This document shows, piece by piece, positions 8,243 to 16,002 of a DNA stretch of 64,000 nucleotides (position 1 is its first letter; every line of letters begins with the position of its first letter). This DNA is from RGIG6353 sp045594565 (GTDB lineage: Bacteria; Bacillota; Clostridia; Oscillospirales; SIG627). The DNA lies in assembly GCA_045594565.1 (NCBI GenBank), contig JAZNYT010000002.1, positions 27,943 through 91,942 of the forward strand. Direction: 5' to 3'. The notes beneath the pieces are model-generated. The model made no database searches. It had not been told where the DNA came from and worked only from the letters and a program-made list of their open reading frames with translations. A program made the position numbers and the translations under genes.

Positions 8243-9538
8243 ATGAGCATTTTTTACGATATTGAGGAATACGAAGAATATTATAGGTCGAGAGATAAAA
8301 AAGGCGGACGTGTGATACTTCACTCCGACTTGAATAATTTTTTTGCGTCCGTTGAAACTCTTTTTTCAAAAGAGCTTAAACAGGTCCCTCTTGCTATTTG
8401 CGGAGACAAGGAAGCAAGACACGGCATAGTACTTGCCAAAAACGAGCTTGCCAAGAAGTACGGCGTTAAAACGGGAGATACAATATCTCTTGCCTTGAAA
8501 AAATGCCCCTTTCTCGTTACCCGCCCCTGCAGATACGAGGAATACGTAAAGGAGTCAAGACGAGTCCGTGAAATTTATCTTTCCTTTGCCACCCGTGTGG
8601 AATCCTTTGGAATAGACGAAGCGTGGCTTGACGTAACCGACCTTGCGGAAAGAGAGAAGGATGAGGATATTTTTTCTTCCGGTGAAAGAATTGCACATAA
8701 ATTACGGGAGAGAGTAAAAGCCGAAACGGGTCTTACGGTGTCGGTGGGAGTCAGCTTCAACAAAACCTTTTCAAAGCTTGCCTCCGATATGAAAAAGCCC
8801 GATGCCGTAACCGTCATATCCTTTAAAGATTACAGAGAAAAGGTGTGGGGACTCCCTGTCGAAAGCTTACTTTTTGTAGGACGTCGCACGAAAGAGGAGC
8901 TGAAAAAATTCAAGATAGAAACAGTGGGTGACCTCGCCCGACAGAAAAGAATACTTCTCAAAAACGAGCTTGGCAAAAGCGGTGAGCTTTTATGGGATAG
9001 GGCAAACGGATTCGATTTGTCTCCCGTTGAGTACTATCATAAAATTACCCCTACAAAATCAGTGTCCGTAAGCACTACAATGCCCTACGACGCTACAAGC
9101 TTCGAGGAGGCGAATTCTGTAATTTCCACTATATCCGACGGTATCTCCGAGGAATTGAGGCACAGAAACACCAAGGGAGGGGTAGTGAAGCTTTTTGTGA
9201 AGTTTTCCGATTTGTCATCCTTTGTAAGGCAGGAAAAGCTGCCGGAGAGAACTTATTCTTCCCTTGATATTTACATCGCCGCCACCTCACTTTTCAAGGA
9301 GAACGTTGATTTCTCAAGACCCGTTCGTGCACTTGGTGTCGGGGTAGAGGATTTTGCCGAAATGAGCGATGAACAAATGAGCATATTTTCAGGGGATACC
9401 GATAGCACTCTTGACAGAGTACTTGATAAAGCGAGAGAAAAATTCGGTGACAGAATAATACAAAGAGCAAGCGTTATGAAAAATTCACGGCTTTCGGAGT
9501 TTGATAAAAAGCACGTTTGCTTTAATGCGGGACTGTAA
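8243..9538 (+). CDS. dinB: Y-family DNA polymerase (DinB/Pol IV-like)
   Basis: A 431-aa translesion DNA polymerase. Catalytic acidic residues are visible in HSDLNNFFASVE and SFGIDEAWLDV. The finger/palm block includes LAICGDKEARHGIVLAKNE, and the helix-hairpin-helix region follows (ESLLFVGRRTKEELKKF). The little-finger domain occupies the last 150 residues. The length exceeds E. coli Pol IV (351 aa), as in many clostridial homologues. The N-terminus has about 20 extra residues (MSIFYDIEEYEEYYRS) before the catalytic aspartate. It is transcribed alone and ends in a strong terminator. Confidence 0.88.
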   Translation: MSIFYDIEEYEEYYRSRDKKGGRVILHSDLNNFFASVETLFSKELKQVPLAICGDKEARHGIVLAKNELAKKYGVKTGDTISLALKKCPFLVTRPCRYEEYVKESRRVREIYLSFATRVESFGIDEAWLDVTDLAEREKDEDIFSSGERIAHKLRERVKAETGLTVSVGVSFNKTFSKLASDMKKPDAVTVISFKDYREKVWGLPVESLLFVGRRTKEELKKFKIETVGDLARQKRILLKNELGKSGELLWDRANGFDLSPVEYYHKITPTKSVSVSTTMPYDATSFEEANSVISTISDGISEELRHRNTKGGVVKLFVKFSDLSSFVRQEKLPERTYSSLDIYIAATSLFKENVDFSRPVRALGVGVEDFAEMSDEQMSIFSGDTDSTLDRVLDKAREKFGDRIIQRASVMKNSRLSEFDKKHVCFNAGL

Positions 9539-9562
9539 AAAGTTTTTTTACAGTCCTTTTTT
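9530..9562 (+). terminator. Rho-independent terminator after dinB
   Basis: A 12-bp stem (GGACTGTAAAAA / TTTTTACAGTCC) is followed by TTTTTT and includes the stop codon region. Eleven bases of the stem recur in the terminator at 26142. Confidence 0.88.
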
Positions 9563-9563
9563 G

Positions 9564-9591
9564 TCATAATCGCAACTCCCTCACATAGCAT
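9564..9591 (+). promoter_or_regulatory. Candidate SigE promoter of the spoIIIA operon
   Basis: TCATAAT (9564-9570), 13 bp, CATAGCAT (9584-9591) resembles the SigE pattern (-35 with ATA, -10 CATA---T) and lies 20 bases before the spoIIIAA ATG. spoIIIA is a known SigE-dependent operon in Bacillus. The match is by eye. Confidence 0.5.
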
Positions 9592-9610
9592 TATAAAAAA
9601 GGAGAGTCGA

Positions 9611-10507
9611 ATGGAGAGAATATATCATTACCTTCCCGAAAAAGTTACTTTTGCACTAAAAGCTCTTCCGCCGGAGCTGAAAAAAGAGGTTACCGAAATA
9701 AGACTGAGGAAAAATGCCCGCGCATCACTTTCCACTTATTCCAAAAACCTGTTTTTAAAAGAGGACGGAAGAGTAACGAATAAGATAAAAGAGGGTATGG
9801 TTTGTGATACAAAGGATATTTCTCTTACGGTAAACCGTTTTTGTCAAGGCTCGGTTTACAGATATATGTCTACTATAAATTCGGGCTTTATCGTCACCTG
9901 TGACGGAGTGAGAGTGGGAGTTTGCGGTGAGGGAATATACGACGGGGGAAGGATAAATTCGGTGTCCTCCTTTTCTTCGGTAAACATAAGACTCTCCCGT
10001 GAAATAGACAATGCAGGGGATAGTATTTCAAAATATATATCAACTCATAAAAATGCGTCCGTGCTGATAGTTTCGCCTCCCGGTTACGGAAAAACCACCG
10101 TCATAAGGTCGGTGGCAAAGGCGTTGAGCGTGGGGAAATTTTCCGCTCCTTTAAGAGTGAGCGTAATCGACGAAAGAGGAGAGATACTTCCATCGGAAAG
10201 CGACGGACTCATAGATCGATTCCTCGGCTACTCCAAGCCCGACGGAATAGAAATCGCGGTAAGGCTTTTTTCTCCGGAATACGTTATATGCGACGAAATA
10301 GGGCTTTCCGACGACACGGTGGCGCTCCTTTCTGTGCAGAACAGTGGAGTTCCCTTTGTTGCTACAACTCACGGAAGAAATCTTTTTGATGCATTGAAGC
10401 GCCCTAATATCAAAGAGCTAGTAGAGCACGGGATATTTGACACCTTCGTGAGAATAGAAAAAAGTGAAACGGGGTCGGTATGCATATTTGAGGAGGCAGA
10501 AAAATGA
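9611..10507 (+). CDS. spoIIIAA: Stage III sporulation protein AA (secretion ATPase-like)
   Basis: A 298-aa cytoplasmic ATPase related to type II/IV secretion ATPases, part of the SpoIIIA-SpoIIQ channel joining mother cell and forespore. Walker A is VSPPGYGKTT, and the following block is SVIDERGE with a Walker B-like YVICDEIG. The N-terminal EIRLRKNARASL segment and the VCGEG/SVNIRLSRE blocks are family-typical. RBS ggagag precedes ATG 9611. It is the first gene of an intact eight-gene operon, and its end overlaps spoIIIAB by 4 bases. Confidence 0.95.
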   Translation: MERIYHYLPEKVTFALKALPPELKKEVTEIRLRKNARASLSTYSKNLFLKEDGRVTNKIKEGMVCDTKDISLTVNRFCQGSVYRYMSTINSGFIVTCDGVRVGVCGEGIYDGGRINSVSSFSSVNIRLSREIDNAGDSISKYISTHKNASVLIVSPPGYGKTTVIRSVAKALSVGKFSAPLRVSVIDERGEILPSESDGLIDRFLGYSKPDGIEIAVRLFSPEYVICDEIGLSDDTVALLSVQNSGVPFVATTHGRNLFDALKRPNIKELVEHGIFDTFVRIEKSETGSVCIFEEAEK

Positions 10508-10995
10508 AAACCATAGGACTTATGATTTTGTTTTTTGTACCAACTGCCGCAGGCTTTGTAAAGTCCCAACAATATATAGAATCGAGGAACGTTTTACGCG
10601 GTTTTATTCTGCTTATAAGCTTTATTAAGCGTGAAATAACCTCCTATCTTACACCTCAACAGGAAATATATGAAAAGTTTTACGACAAAAGCCTCGAAAA
10701 AGCAACCTTCCTGTCATCTCTTCGCAAAAATTCGGGAGACACCCCCTTCGCACAGGCGGTTACGGAAACGAAGGATAAGCTTTTCTTGAGCGACGAAGCC
10801 TTCGAGCTCCTTTATGAATTCGGTATGTCCTTCGGTACTCTTTCCGAAAAAGAGGAAGTGACAAGATGCGAAAAGCTGATAGGGGAGCTTGAAGAAATAT
10901 ATAAAGCACGGAAAGAAGAAACAGTAGAAAAAACAAGACTTTGCAGAACTGTCGGATGCATGACGGGCATAGCACTCGTTCTGCTTATGTGGTAA
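10504..10995 (+). CDS. spoIIIAB: Stage III sporulation protein AB
   Basis: A 163-aa protein with an N-terminal membrane segment (residues 2-17), a helical middle region (ESRNVLRGFILLISFIKREI typical) and a C-terminal membrane segment (VGCMTGIALVLLMW). It resembles secretion-system F proteins and belongs to the SpoIIIA channel. The start codon overlaps the spoIIIAA stop (ATGA). The C-terminal hydrophobic end at LLMW is normal for the family. Confidence 0.92.
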   Translation: MKTIGLMILFFVPTAAGFVKSQQYIESRNVLRGFILLISFIKREITSYLTPQQEIYEKFYDKSLEKATFLSSLRKNSGDTPFAQAVTETKDKLFLSDEAFELLYEFGMSFGTLSEKEEVTRCEKLIGELEEIYKARKEETVEKTRLCRTVGCMTGIALVLLMW

Positions 10996-11007
10996 AGGAG
11001 AAGAAAT

Positions 11008-11202
11008 TTGGACGTAACTCTTATTTTGAAAATAGCAGGCATCGGAACTCTCGTATCTGTTGTCCACCAGATACTCAGCCGCTACGGAAGGGAAGAACAG
11101 GCAACGATGGTAGCTGTAGCAGGAGTGGTGCTTGTACTCTTTATTTTAGTCGAGGAAATGAGCGACCTCTTCCGCACGGTGCGTGACCTTTTCGGAATAT
11201 GA
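11008..11202 (+). CDS. spoIIIAC: Stage III sporulation protein AC
   Basis: A 64-aa protein with two membrane helices (about residues 4-22 and 30-48), the usual size for SpoIIIAC. The core HQILSRYGREEQATMV is the conserved loop between the helices. The start is TTG at 11008 with aaaggag at 10994-11000; no ATG or GTG gives the conserved N-terminus. The end overlaps spoIIIAD by 4 bases. Confidence 0.93.
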   Translation: MDVTLILKIAGIGTLVSVVHQILSRYGREEQATMVAVAGVVLVLFILVEEMSDLFRTVRDLFGI

Positions 11203-11582
11203 CAACGGATGTAATAGCGCTTTGTTCTATGGTCATAGGGGCACTCTTTGTGCTTGTTCCCATGAAGGAGCTGAAAAAAGAATACTTCCTTTTTGCTACG
11301 GCAGGACTTTCGGTTATAATTTTTGTTTTTGCTCTAAAGAGTGCAAAACCGATTCTTCAGTATCTTGAAGCTTTTTCCCGAAACGAAGCATCACTCTACC
11401 TAAAAACACTTGTAAAGGTATCAGGGATAAGCGTTATAACAACACTCACCTCTGAATTTGCAAAGGATATGGGTGTCGAATCGGTATCGGGAAAGGTGGA
11501 ATTTGCAGGAAAGGTGGCAATTCTACTTTGTGCCATTCCTATTTACGACAATCTTTTTCTTTTGGTGGAAAGCGTATTATGA
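11199..11582 (+). CDS. spoIIIAD: Stage III sporulation protein AD
   Basis: A 127-aa membrane protein with three to four hydrophobic segments (residues 4-22, 28-48, 70-85, 105-126). The block LVKVSGISVITTLTSEFAKD and the C-terminal VAILLCAIPIYDNLF are characteristic of SpoIIIAD. It starts within the end of spoIIIAC and ends within the start of spoIIIAE, both as ATGA overlaps. Confidence 0.94.
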   Translation: MTTDVIALCSMVIGALFVLVPMKELKKEYFLFATAGLSVIIFVFALKSAKPILQYLEAFSRNEASLYLKTLVKVSGISVITTLTSEFAKDMGVESVSGKVEFAGKVAILLCAIPIYDNLFLLVESVL

Positions 11583-12694
11583 AAAAGATTTTAGTATTGG
11601 CTTTGCTTGTAATGATTTTGTCGCCCTCAGTCTTTGCCGAAGCTATTGACGAGACTATAAGAGCCGAGCTTGAAATAGAAAAGGCAGCGGAAAGCATCCC
11701 GGAAACACTCAAAAGCAGTGAGCATAATCAAATCACCTTCAGTCCATCTGCTAACCCCTCCGAAAACGGGCTCACTCCTAAGAGTATATTGAAATATATT
11801 GTAAACCTTACCCTTTCAAGCCTTGGCGAAGAAATATATTTCGTTATTACTTTTATTGCTCTTATTATAATTTCGTCTATGATACGGGAATTGGTTGACG
11901 GAATAGGCAAAGGGTACGTTGCGTCCTCCATACACTTCGCGGTGTCGGGAATAGTTTCATCACTTCTTATTTCACACGTAAATAACGCCCTTGCTTCTGC
12001 CGAAACGTATGTAAGTGAGCTTTCGGTTTTTATAACGGGACTCCTACCGTTTTTGGGGTCGGTGGCTCTTGCGGGCGGGGAGATAACAAGTGCTGCGGTG
12101 AGTGAAGCGCTGATACTTTCAGCCGTCTCCTTTTTGCAGTTTGTTCTCGAAGAAATTGCGGTACCTCTTGTTCGCATTGTGCTCTCTTTTTCTATTGTCG
12201 GCTACCTTTCCCGTCTTCCTTTGGGAGCACTTTCAGAGCTTATAACAGGCTTTGCCACAAAGCTCGTTACAATATCCTTCGGTGTCCTCTGCGCCATTAT
12301 ATATTTTCAGAACACCGTTACATCGGTGACCGATTCACTGGCACTTCGTTCCTTGAAGCTTGCGGCAGGAAATTTTATTCCACTTGTGGGAGGCTTCGTT
12401 TCGGAAGCGTCGGGTACCTTGATATCAGGGGTAAGACTTGTGAAATCTACTCTCGGAGTTTTTGCAATATGTGTTATTTTATATACTACCGCACTACCGC
12501 TCGTAAACTTCGGTGTAAGAAAGCTATCGCTTAAATTCATAAACGTAATTTCGAAATTTGTTTCTGCCGATAAGGAATCAAAGGTAATAGGAGAGCTTGT
12601 GGGGATATATAATATTCTGTCCGCTACAATGATTGCTTCCTCTTGCTTCTTTATTTTTGCAATATCCGTATTCATAAAAAGCGAGGTGGGTTAA
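11579..12694 (+). CDS. spoIIIAE: Stage III sporulation protein AE
   Basis: A 371-aa multi-spanning membrane protein with a cleavable-looking signal peptide (MKKILVLALLVMILSPSVFA) and about seven later hydrophobic segments. The start at 11579 is set by the signal peptide and the ATGA overlap with spoIIIAD; an in-frame ATG at 11528 would only add 17 residues read from the spoIIIAD coding region. It is a channel component conserved in all spore formers. Confidence 0.94.
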   Translation: MKKILVLALLVMILSPSVFAEAIDETIRAELEIEKAAESIPETLKSSEHNQITFSPSANPSENGLTPKSILKYIVNLTLSSLGEEIYFVITFIALIIISSMIRELVDGIGKGYVASSIHFAVSGIVSSLLISHVNNALASAETYVSELSVFITGLLPFLGSVALAGGEITSAAVSEALILSAVSFLQFVLEEIAVPLVRIVLSFSIVGYLSRLPLGALSELITGFATKLVTISFGVLCAIIYFQNTVTSVTDSLALRSLKLAAGNFIPLVGGFVSEASGTLISGVRLVKSTLGVFAICVILYTTALPLVNFGVRKLSLKFINVISKFVSADKESKVIGELVGIYNILSATMIASSCFFIFAISVFIKSEVG

Positions 12695-13177
12695 ATGGCA
12701 GAGTATCTGACACTCATTATAACGCTCTCTCTTTTTTGCGGAATAATAAATATTTTCCTCGATGAAAAGGGAGTGGGGAAGACCTCTCGGACGGTTGTAA
12801 ATCTTGTGATGCTTTCCTGCATTGTTGTCCCAATAATAAAAACACTGGTGTTTTTTCAGGACAACGTTGCGATTCCCGTCATAAATGAAAATAACCTACA
12901 TATAAATGAGGTAGAGGAAAGCGATACCGCTACCTACAGAAAATGGCTTGCAAAAATTACCGCAGAGGACGTGGCAAGGGAAATAGAGAATTCTGTGAAG
13001 AAATACACAGGCTTCGAAGTACGTGTAGAATGTCCTTGGCACGTTGAGGAGGAAAACGTGGTGTTTGAAAAGATAAAAATCTATACTTCAAGCGATAAAC
13101 GCTATCACGAAAAAATTGAAAACACAGTAAAGCTTCATTATCACCTTGATGCAGAGTGTATATCGGTATCAAAATGA
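12695..13177 (+). CDS. spoIIIAF: Stage III sporulation protein AF
   Basis: A 160-aa protein with two N-terminal membrane helices (residues 5-20 and 32-52) and a soluble C-terminal domain. The order and size match SpoIIIAF, the least conserved member of the set. The ATG directly follows the spoIIIAE stop, and the stop overlaps the spoIIIAG ATG (ATGA). Position in the operon strengthens the call. Confidence 0.88.
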   Translation: MAEYLTLIITLSLFCGIINIFLDEKGVGKTSRTVVNLVMLSCIVVPIIKTLVFFQDNVAIPVINENNLHINEVEESDTATYRKWLAKITAEDVAREIENSVKKYTGFEVRVECPWHVEEENVVFEKIKIYTSSDKRYHEKIENTVKLHYHLDAECISVSK

Positions 13178-13677
13178 AGAAATTGAACGAGCTCTTTTCA
13201 GGTAAGAATACTACGGTAATTTTTATTCTTATATTCCTTTTGGGACTTCTCTTGGTGCTTCTTCCGACAAAGGAAAACGAGAAGAAGACACACACAGAGT
13301 CAACCCTTCGCTTTGACGAGGAGGAATATGAGAAGAATCTCGAAAAAAGACTTCGGGAGATTCTTGAGGAAATAGACGGCGTAGGGGATGTAAGTGTTAT
13401 GATAACGCTGGAGGGGTCGGCAACCTACTCCTATGCCACCGACGTAACTCAGGACGTCAGCGAGAAAGGCAACAGTAAGAGGGAAAGCACGGTTGTGCTA
13501 TCCACAGGCACCTCAAGTACGAAAGAGGCGGTAATAAGCGGTTATACGCTCCCTAAGGTAAAGGGCGCGGCGGTAGTATGCTCAAGGGAGCTTTCCGCTA
13601 CCCTGAAAGCCAAAGTACTTGAAGCGGTGTCGGCATCACTTGGCATTACAAGTGCAAAAATAAGTGTTACAAATTAG
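13174..13677 (+). CDS. spoIIIAG: Stage III sporulation protein AG
   Basis: A 167-aa protein with one membrane segment (residues 15-35) and a ring-building-motif domain (LREILEEIDGVGDVSVMITLEG, then KVKGAAVVCSR). SpoIIIAG forms the large ring of the mother-cell to forespore channel. The start at 13174 overlaps the spoIIIAF stop; a GTG at 13156 is in frame but lacks an RBS. Confidence 0.93.
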   Translation: MKKLNELFSGKNTTVIFILIFLLGLLLVLLPTKENEKKTHTESTLRFDEEEYEKNLEKRLREILEEIDGVGDVSVMITLEGSATYSYATDVTQDVSEKGNSKRESTVVLSTGTSSTKEAVISGYTLPKVKGAAVVCSRELSATLKAKVLEAVSASLGITSAKISVTN

Positions 13678-13702
13678 AATTAAACATAAGCGGAGGTACG
13701 TT

Positions 13703-14443
13703 ATGAACAAACTTGAAAAAATGAAAAGTGAAAAAACAAACGAAGTGGAGAAGGTGGAAAATCTTGTCTCCGAGGAAGCTGAGCAGATGAAGGAGGAAAA
13801 GAGGTTCTTTTCACTCTTTACTTTCTGGAAGAAATTAAGAAAAGAAGAAAGGGAAGATGATGCAATAGTAGAATTTGCGGAAGGTGAAGAAAAACGCGGC
13901 TTCTTGAAGCATTTCAACGCCCGTACCGCAGTACTTACAGCCTCTCTTCTTATTATCGCCGTTGCGGGATATCTTAATATTCATTTTGCAACAGTACCCG
14001 CAGAGCTTGAAAATATCGACGAAAACGGCATATCTATGGATGCTCTCAGCCCCGAAAATACCGGCGAAGTAAACGCTCCCACCGAGACCGAGGACTATTT
14101 CGCTCTTTCTGTAATTAACCGCGAAAGAGTGAGAGATGAAGCCTTCGAAATGCTTCAGGAGCTCACCGTGTCCGATGCAGTAGATGCGGTTGCTAAAGCG
14201 GATGCATTTAGCGAAATGACAAGAATGGCAAACGAGATTACAAGTGAAGCAAATATAGAAAGCCTCGTTAAAGCAAAGGGCTTCAATAACTGTGTTGCCG
14301 TTGTTAGCGGCGAGGACGTAAACGTGGTGGTAGAGAGCAGTGGACTTACTATAAATCAGGTAGCACAAATTAAGGAGATAGTGTATCTTGAATGCGGAGT
14401 ACACCCCGACAATATTAAAATTATTGAAAAAGCAGGCGTGTAA
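13703..14443 (+). CDS. spoIIIAH: Stage III sporulation protein AH
   Basis: A 246-aa protein whose extracellular C-terminal domain pairs with forespore SpoIIQ. It has a charged cytoplasmic N-terminus of about 75 residues, a membrane helix (AVLTASLLIIAVAGYLNI), a linker and the YscJ/FliF-like domain ending in GVHPDNIKIIEKAG. The start at 13703 has ggaggt 5 bases upstream; an earlier in-frame ATG at 13664 lies inside spoIIIAG. It is the last gene of the operon. Confidence 0.92.
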   Translation: MNKLEKMKSEKTNEVEKVENLVSEEAEQMKEEKRFFSLFTFWKKLRKEEREDDAIVEFAEGEEKRGFLKHFNARTAVLTASLLIIAVAGYLNIHFATVPAELENIDENGISMDALSPENTGEVNAPTETEDYFALSVINRERVRDEAFEMLQELTVSDAVDAVAKADAFSEMTRMANEITSEANIESLVKAKGFNNCVAVVSGEDVNVVVESSGLTINQVAQIKEIVYLECGVHPDNIKIIEKAGV

Positions 14444-14495
14444 GCCTTGACAAAACACCAAAAAACAGTTAAAATATTAAGCGTTGACAACGCTT

Positions 14496-14570
14496 GCCTG
14501 TATAGTTAAATGGATATAACAAGCCCCTCCTAAGGGCTAGTTGTGGGTTCGATTCCCGCTGCGGGTACCA
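14496..14570 (+). tRNA. tRNA-Arg (anticodon CCT)
   Basis: A full cloverleaf can be drawn: acceptor 14496-14502 with 14560-14566, D-stem GTTA/TAAC, anticodon stem AGCCC/GGGCT with loop CTCCTAA (anticodon CCT at 14529-14531), T-arm GTGGG-TTCGATT-CCCGC and an encoded CCA at 14568-14570. The acceptor stem has three G-U pairs (positions 1, 4 and 6). It reads AGG codons. A terminator follows within 3 bases. Confidence 0.9.
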
Positions 14571-14572
14571 TG

Positions 14573-14604
14573 AAAAAAGCACTTGCAAAAGCAAGTGCTT
14601 TTTT
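14573..14604 (+). terminator. Terminator of tRNA-Arg
   Basis: A perfect 14-bp stem (AAAAAAGCACTTGC / GCAAGTGCTTTTTT) with an AAAA loop directly follows the tRNA. Confidence 0.9.
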
Positions 14605-14608
14605 CAAC

Positions 14609-14777
14609 TAAATCCGCCGATGGCGGAATAGATCCACCTTCGGTGGATGAAATCGCTTCGCGATGAAATCCGACTTCGTCGGGATAGTAGAGGCGGATTT
14701 AATTTCATCTGAGGCGGCACGCCGAAGATTTCATCCGAGTTTGCGAGGATTTCACCGTGCGTAGCACGATTTCATTA
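14609..14777. repeat. Array of short perfect hairpins (MITE/REP-like element)
   Basis: A non-coding block of successive small hairpins: 14613-14627, 14632-14648, 14652-14664, 14670-14682, 14715-14724 and 14756-14768. Three of them have TTC triloops closed by C-G. Spacers on the left read ATGAAATC and on the right GATTTCAT, which are reverse complements. TAAATCCGCC at 14609-14618 can pair with GGCGGATTTA at 14692-14701, enclosing the left hairpins. There is no ORF. The structure resembles a mobile palindromic intergenic repeat; family membership cannot be checked from one window. Confidence 0.7.
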
Positions 14778-14803
14778 AATATTTGAGTTGCAATTTTGTC
14801 CTA

Positions 14804-14812
14804 CGGGTACCA
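14804..14812 (+). repeat. Short direct repeat of the tRNA-Arg 3' end
   Basis: CGGGTACCA at 14804-14812 repeats the last nine bases of the tRNA gene (14562-14570). The two copies flank the hairpin array, as expected if an element inserted at the tRNA 3' end. Nine bases could also be chance or a duplicated tRNA tail. Confidence 0.4.
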
Positions 14813-14901
14813 AAAAATCCTGAATGCGAAAGTGTTCGGGATTTTTACTTTTTACCTCTTCACTCTTCGCTTTTCACTAAAATTCGCATTAAGGATTTTT
14901 T
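14812..14901. repeat. 19-nt inverted repeat overlapping a terminator-like hairpin
   Basis: AAAAAATCCTGAATGCGAA (14812-14830) and TTCGCATTAAGGATTTTTT (14883-14901) are complementary with one mismatch. The left arm also forms a 12-bp terminator-like stem with 14835-14846 (stem 14813-14824), so the two folds exclude each other. A pyrimidine-rich stretch lies between the arms. Confidence 0.65.
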
Positions 14902-14983
14902 GAAGGTAATAGGTAAGATGTAATAGTGAAGAAGTAGGGGAAACAAACTCGTTGCGCAATTAAATTCTTTTCTTCATTTTTTA

Positions 14984-15012
14984 TTGACTTTTTAGCCCGG
15001 TTGAGTTAAAAT
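14984..15012 (+). promoter_or_regulatory. SigA-type promoter of the epimerase-like gene pair
   Basis: TTGACT (14984-14989), 17 bp, TAAAAT (15007-15012), 31 bases before ATG 15044. The rest of 14902-14983 holds only purine-rich sequence with no ORF. Confidence 0.65.
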
Positions 15013-15043
15013 TAACTGACCATAGAAGTTTGGAGGATATAGT

Positions 15044-16000
15044 ATGAAAAAGTCTTTTTTTCATGGTACTTATTATCGTGAATACCGCGAAGAATTAAAA
15101 GAAAATAAAACCGATTTAACCTATTTGTTCAGAAGCGTTGATTATGCAAAGCGCGACGGCTTTCAGGGTATTGAGGTTCTCCCTATTTTTGAGTTTATGA
15201 AAGGCGACGGAACAGAATTTGCAGACGATTATCTTGACGTAGCAAAGCGTTTTCGTGAAAAGATGGACAAGGAAGGAATAAAGGCTTCTTGCTTTTCGTT
15301 TGGTGTAAGTGTTTTGAATGATCCCGCTTATGCCAGACGTGTAATGAAGAAATCTGCCGATGTTGCCGCAATTGTCGGTTCTCCCTACCTTCACCACACC
15401 TTCCAATGCTCATTGAGTACTGCAGGCATTAGGCCTGAGGAAAGCTTTTATCAGGGCGCCGAAAAAACTTTTGTGGAATTCGGACGTGAAATTGCAGAAT
15501 ATGCAGGTGAAAAAGGACTCGAATGTATTTATGAGGACCAGGGCTACTACGTTAATACGGTTGAAAGACTCGGCTCGCTTATTGCAGCCATCGATATGCC
15601 CAACACAGGTGTTTGTCTTGACGTAGGAAACTCATTCTTCTATGACGTTTTGCCCGAAAGCTTTGCAGGAGCCTTTGCATCTATTATAAAGCACGTACAT
15701 ATAAAGGACTACATTAAAAATGACAGCGCGATTAAACCCGGTAATGGTTGGGACAGAACGATCTCGGGAAGCTGGCTCAGAAACTGCGTACCGGGTACCG
15801 GTATCGTTAACTTTGAGAAGATATTCTCCATTCTTCTTGAAGCAGGCTATGACGGATTTTTCTCTCTCGAAAACCAGAATGCTCTTGATAATATAAGCAA
15901 TGTCGCCGCAATCAAGGAAATCGGCGTCGCTATGAACAATATTGAAAGAATTTACAACAAGGTATTAAAAACAGTCGGTAATTCGAGAATGGGAGTTTGA
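15044..16000 (+). CDS. Sugar phosphate isomerase/epimerase-like TIM-barrel protein
   Basis: A 318-aa protein of the xylose isomerase-like/AP endonuclease family 2 TIM-barrel superfamily. Likely metal ligands are Glu in CIYEDQG, Asp in GVCLDVGN, His and Asp in KHVHIKDYI, and Glu in FFSLEN, in the right order. The substrate is unknown. RBS ggagg lies 6 bases before ATG. It has a close paralogue directly downstream (about half the residues identical by eye, with long matching blocks such as NTVERLGSLI and MPNTGVCLDVGN), so the pair arose by tandem duplication. No kinase, dehydrogenase or transporter accompanies them. Confidence 0.8.
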   Translation: MKKSFFHGTYYREYREELKENKTDLTYLFRSVDYAKRDGFQGIEVLPIFEFMKGDGTEFADDYLDVAKRFREKMDKEGIKASCFSFGVSVLNDPAYARRVMKKSADVAAIVGSPYLHHTFQCSLSTAGIRPEESFYQGAEKTFVEFGREIAEYAGEKGLECIYEDQGYYVNTVERLGSLIAAIDMPNTGVCLDVGNSFFYDVLPESFAGAFASIIKHVHIKDYIKNDSAIKPGNGWDRTISGSWLRNCVPGTGIVNFEKIFSILLEAGYDGFFSLENQNALDNISNVAAIKEIGVAMNNIERIYNKVLKTVGNSRMGV

Positions 16001-16002
16001 TA

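Noticed and set aside
14790..14812. Second tRNA gene ending in GGTACCA
   Set aside because: No T-arm, anticodon arm or acceptor 5' strand can be built upstream; only the last nine bases match.
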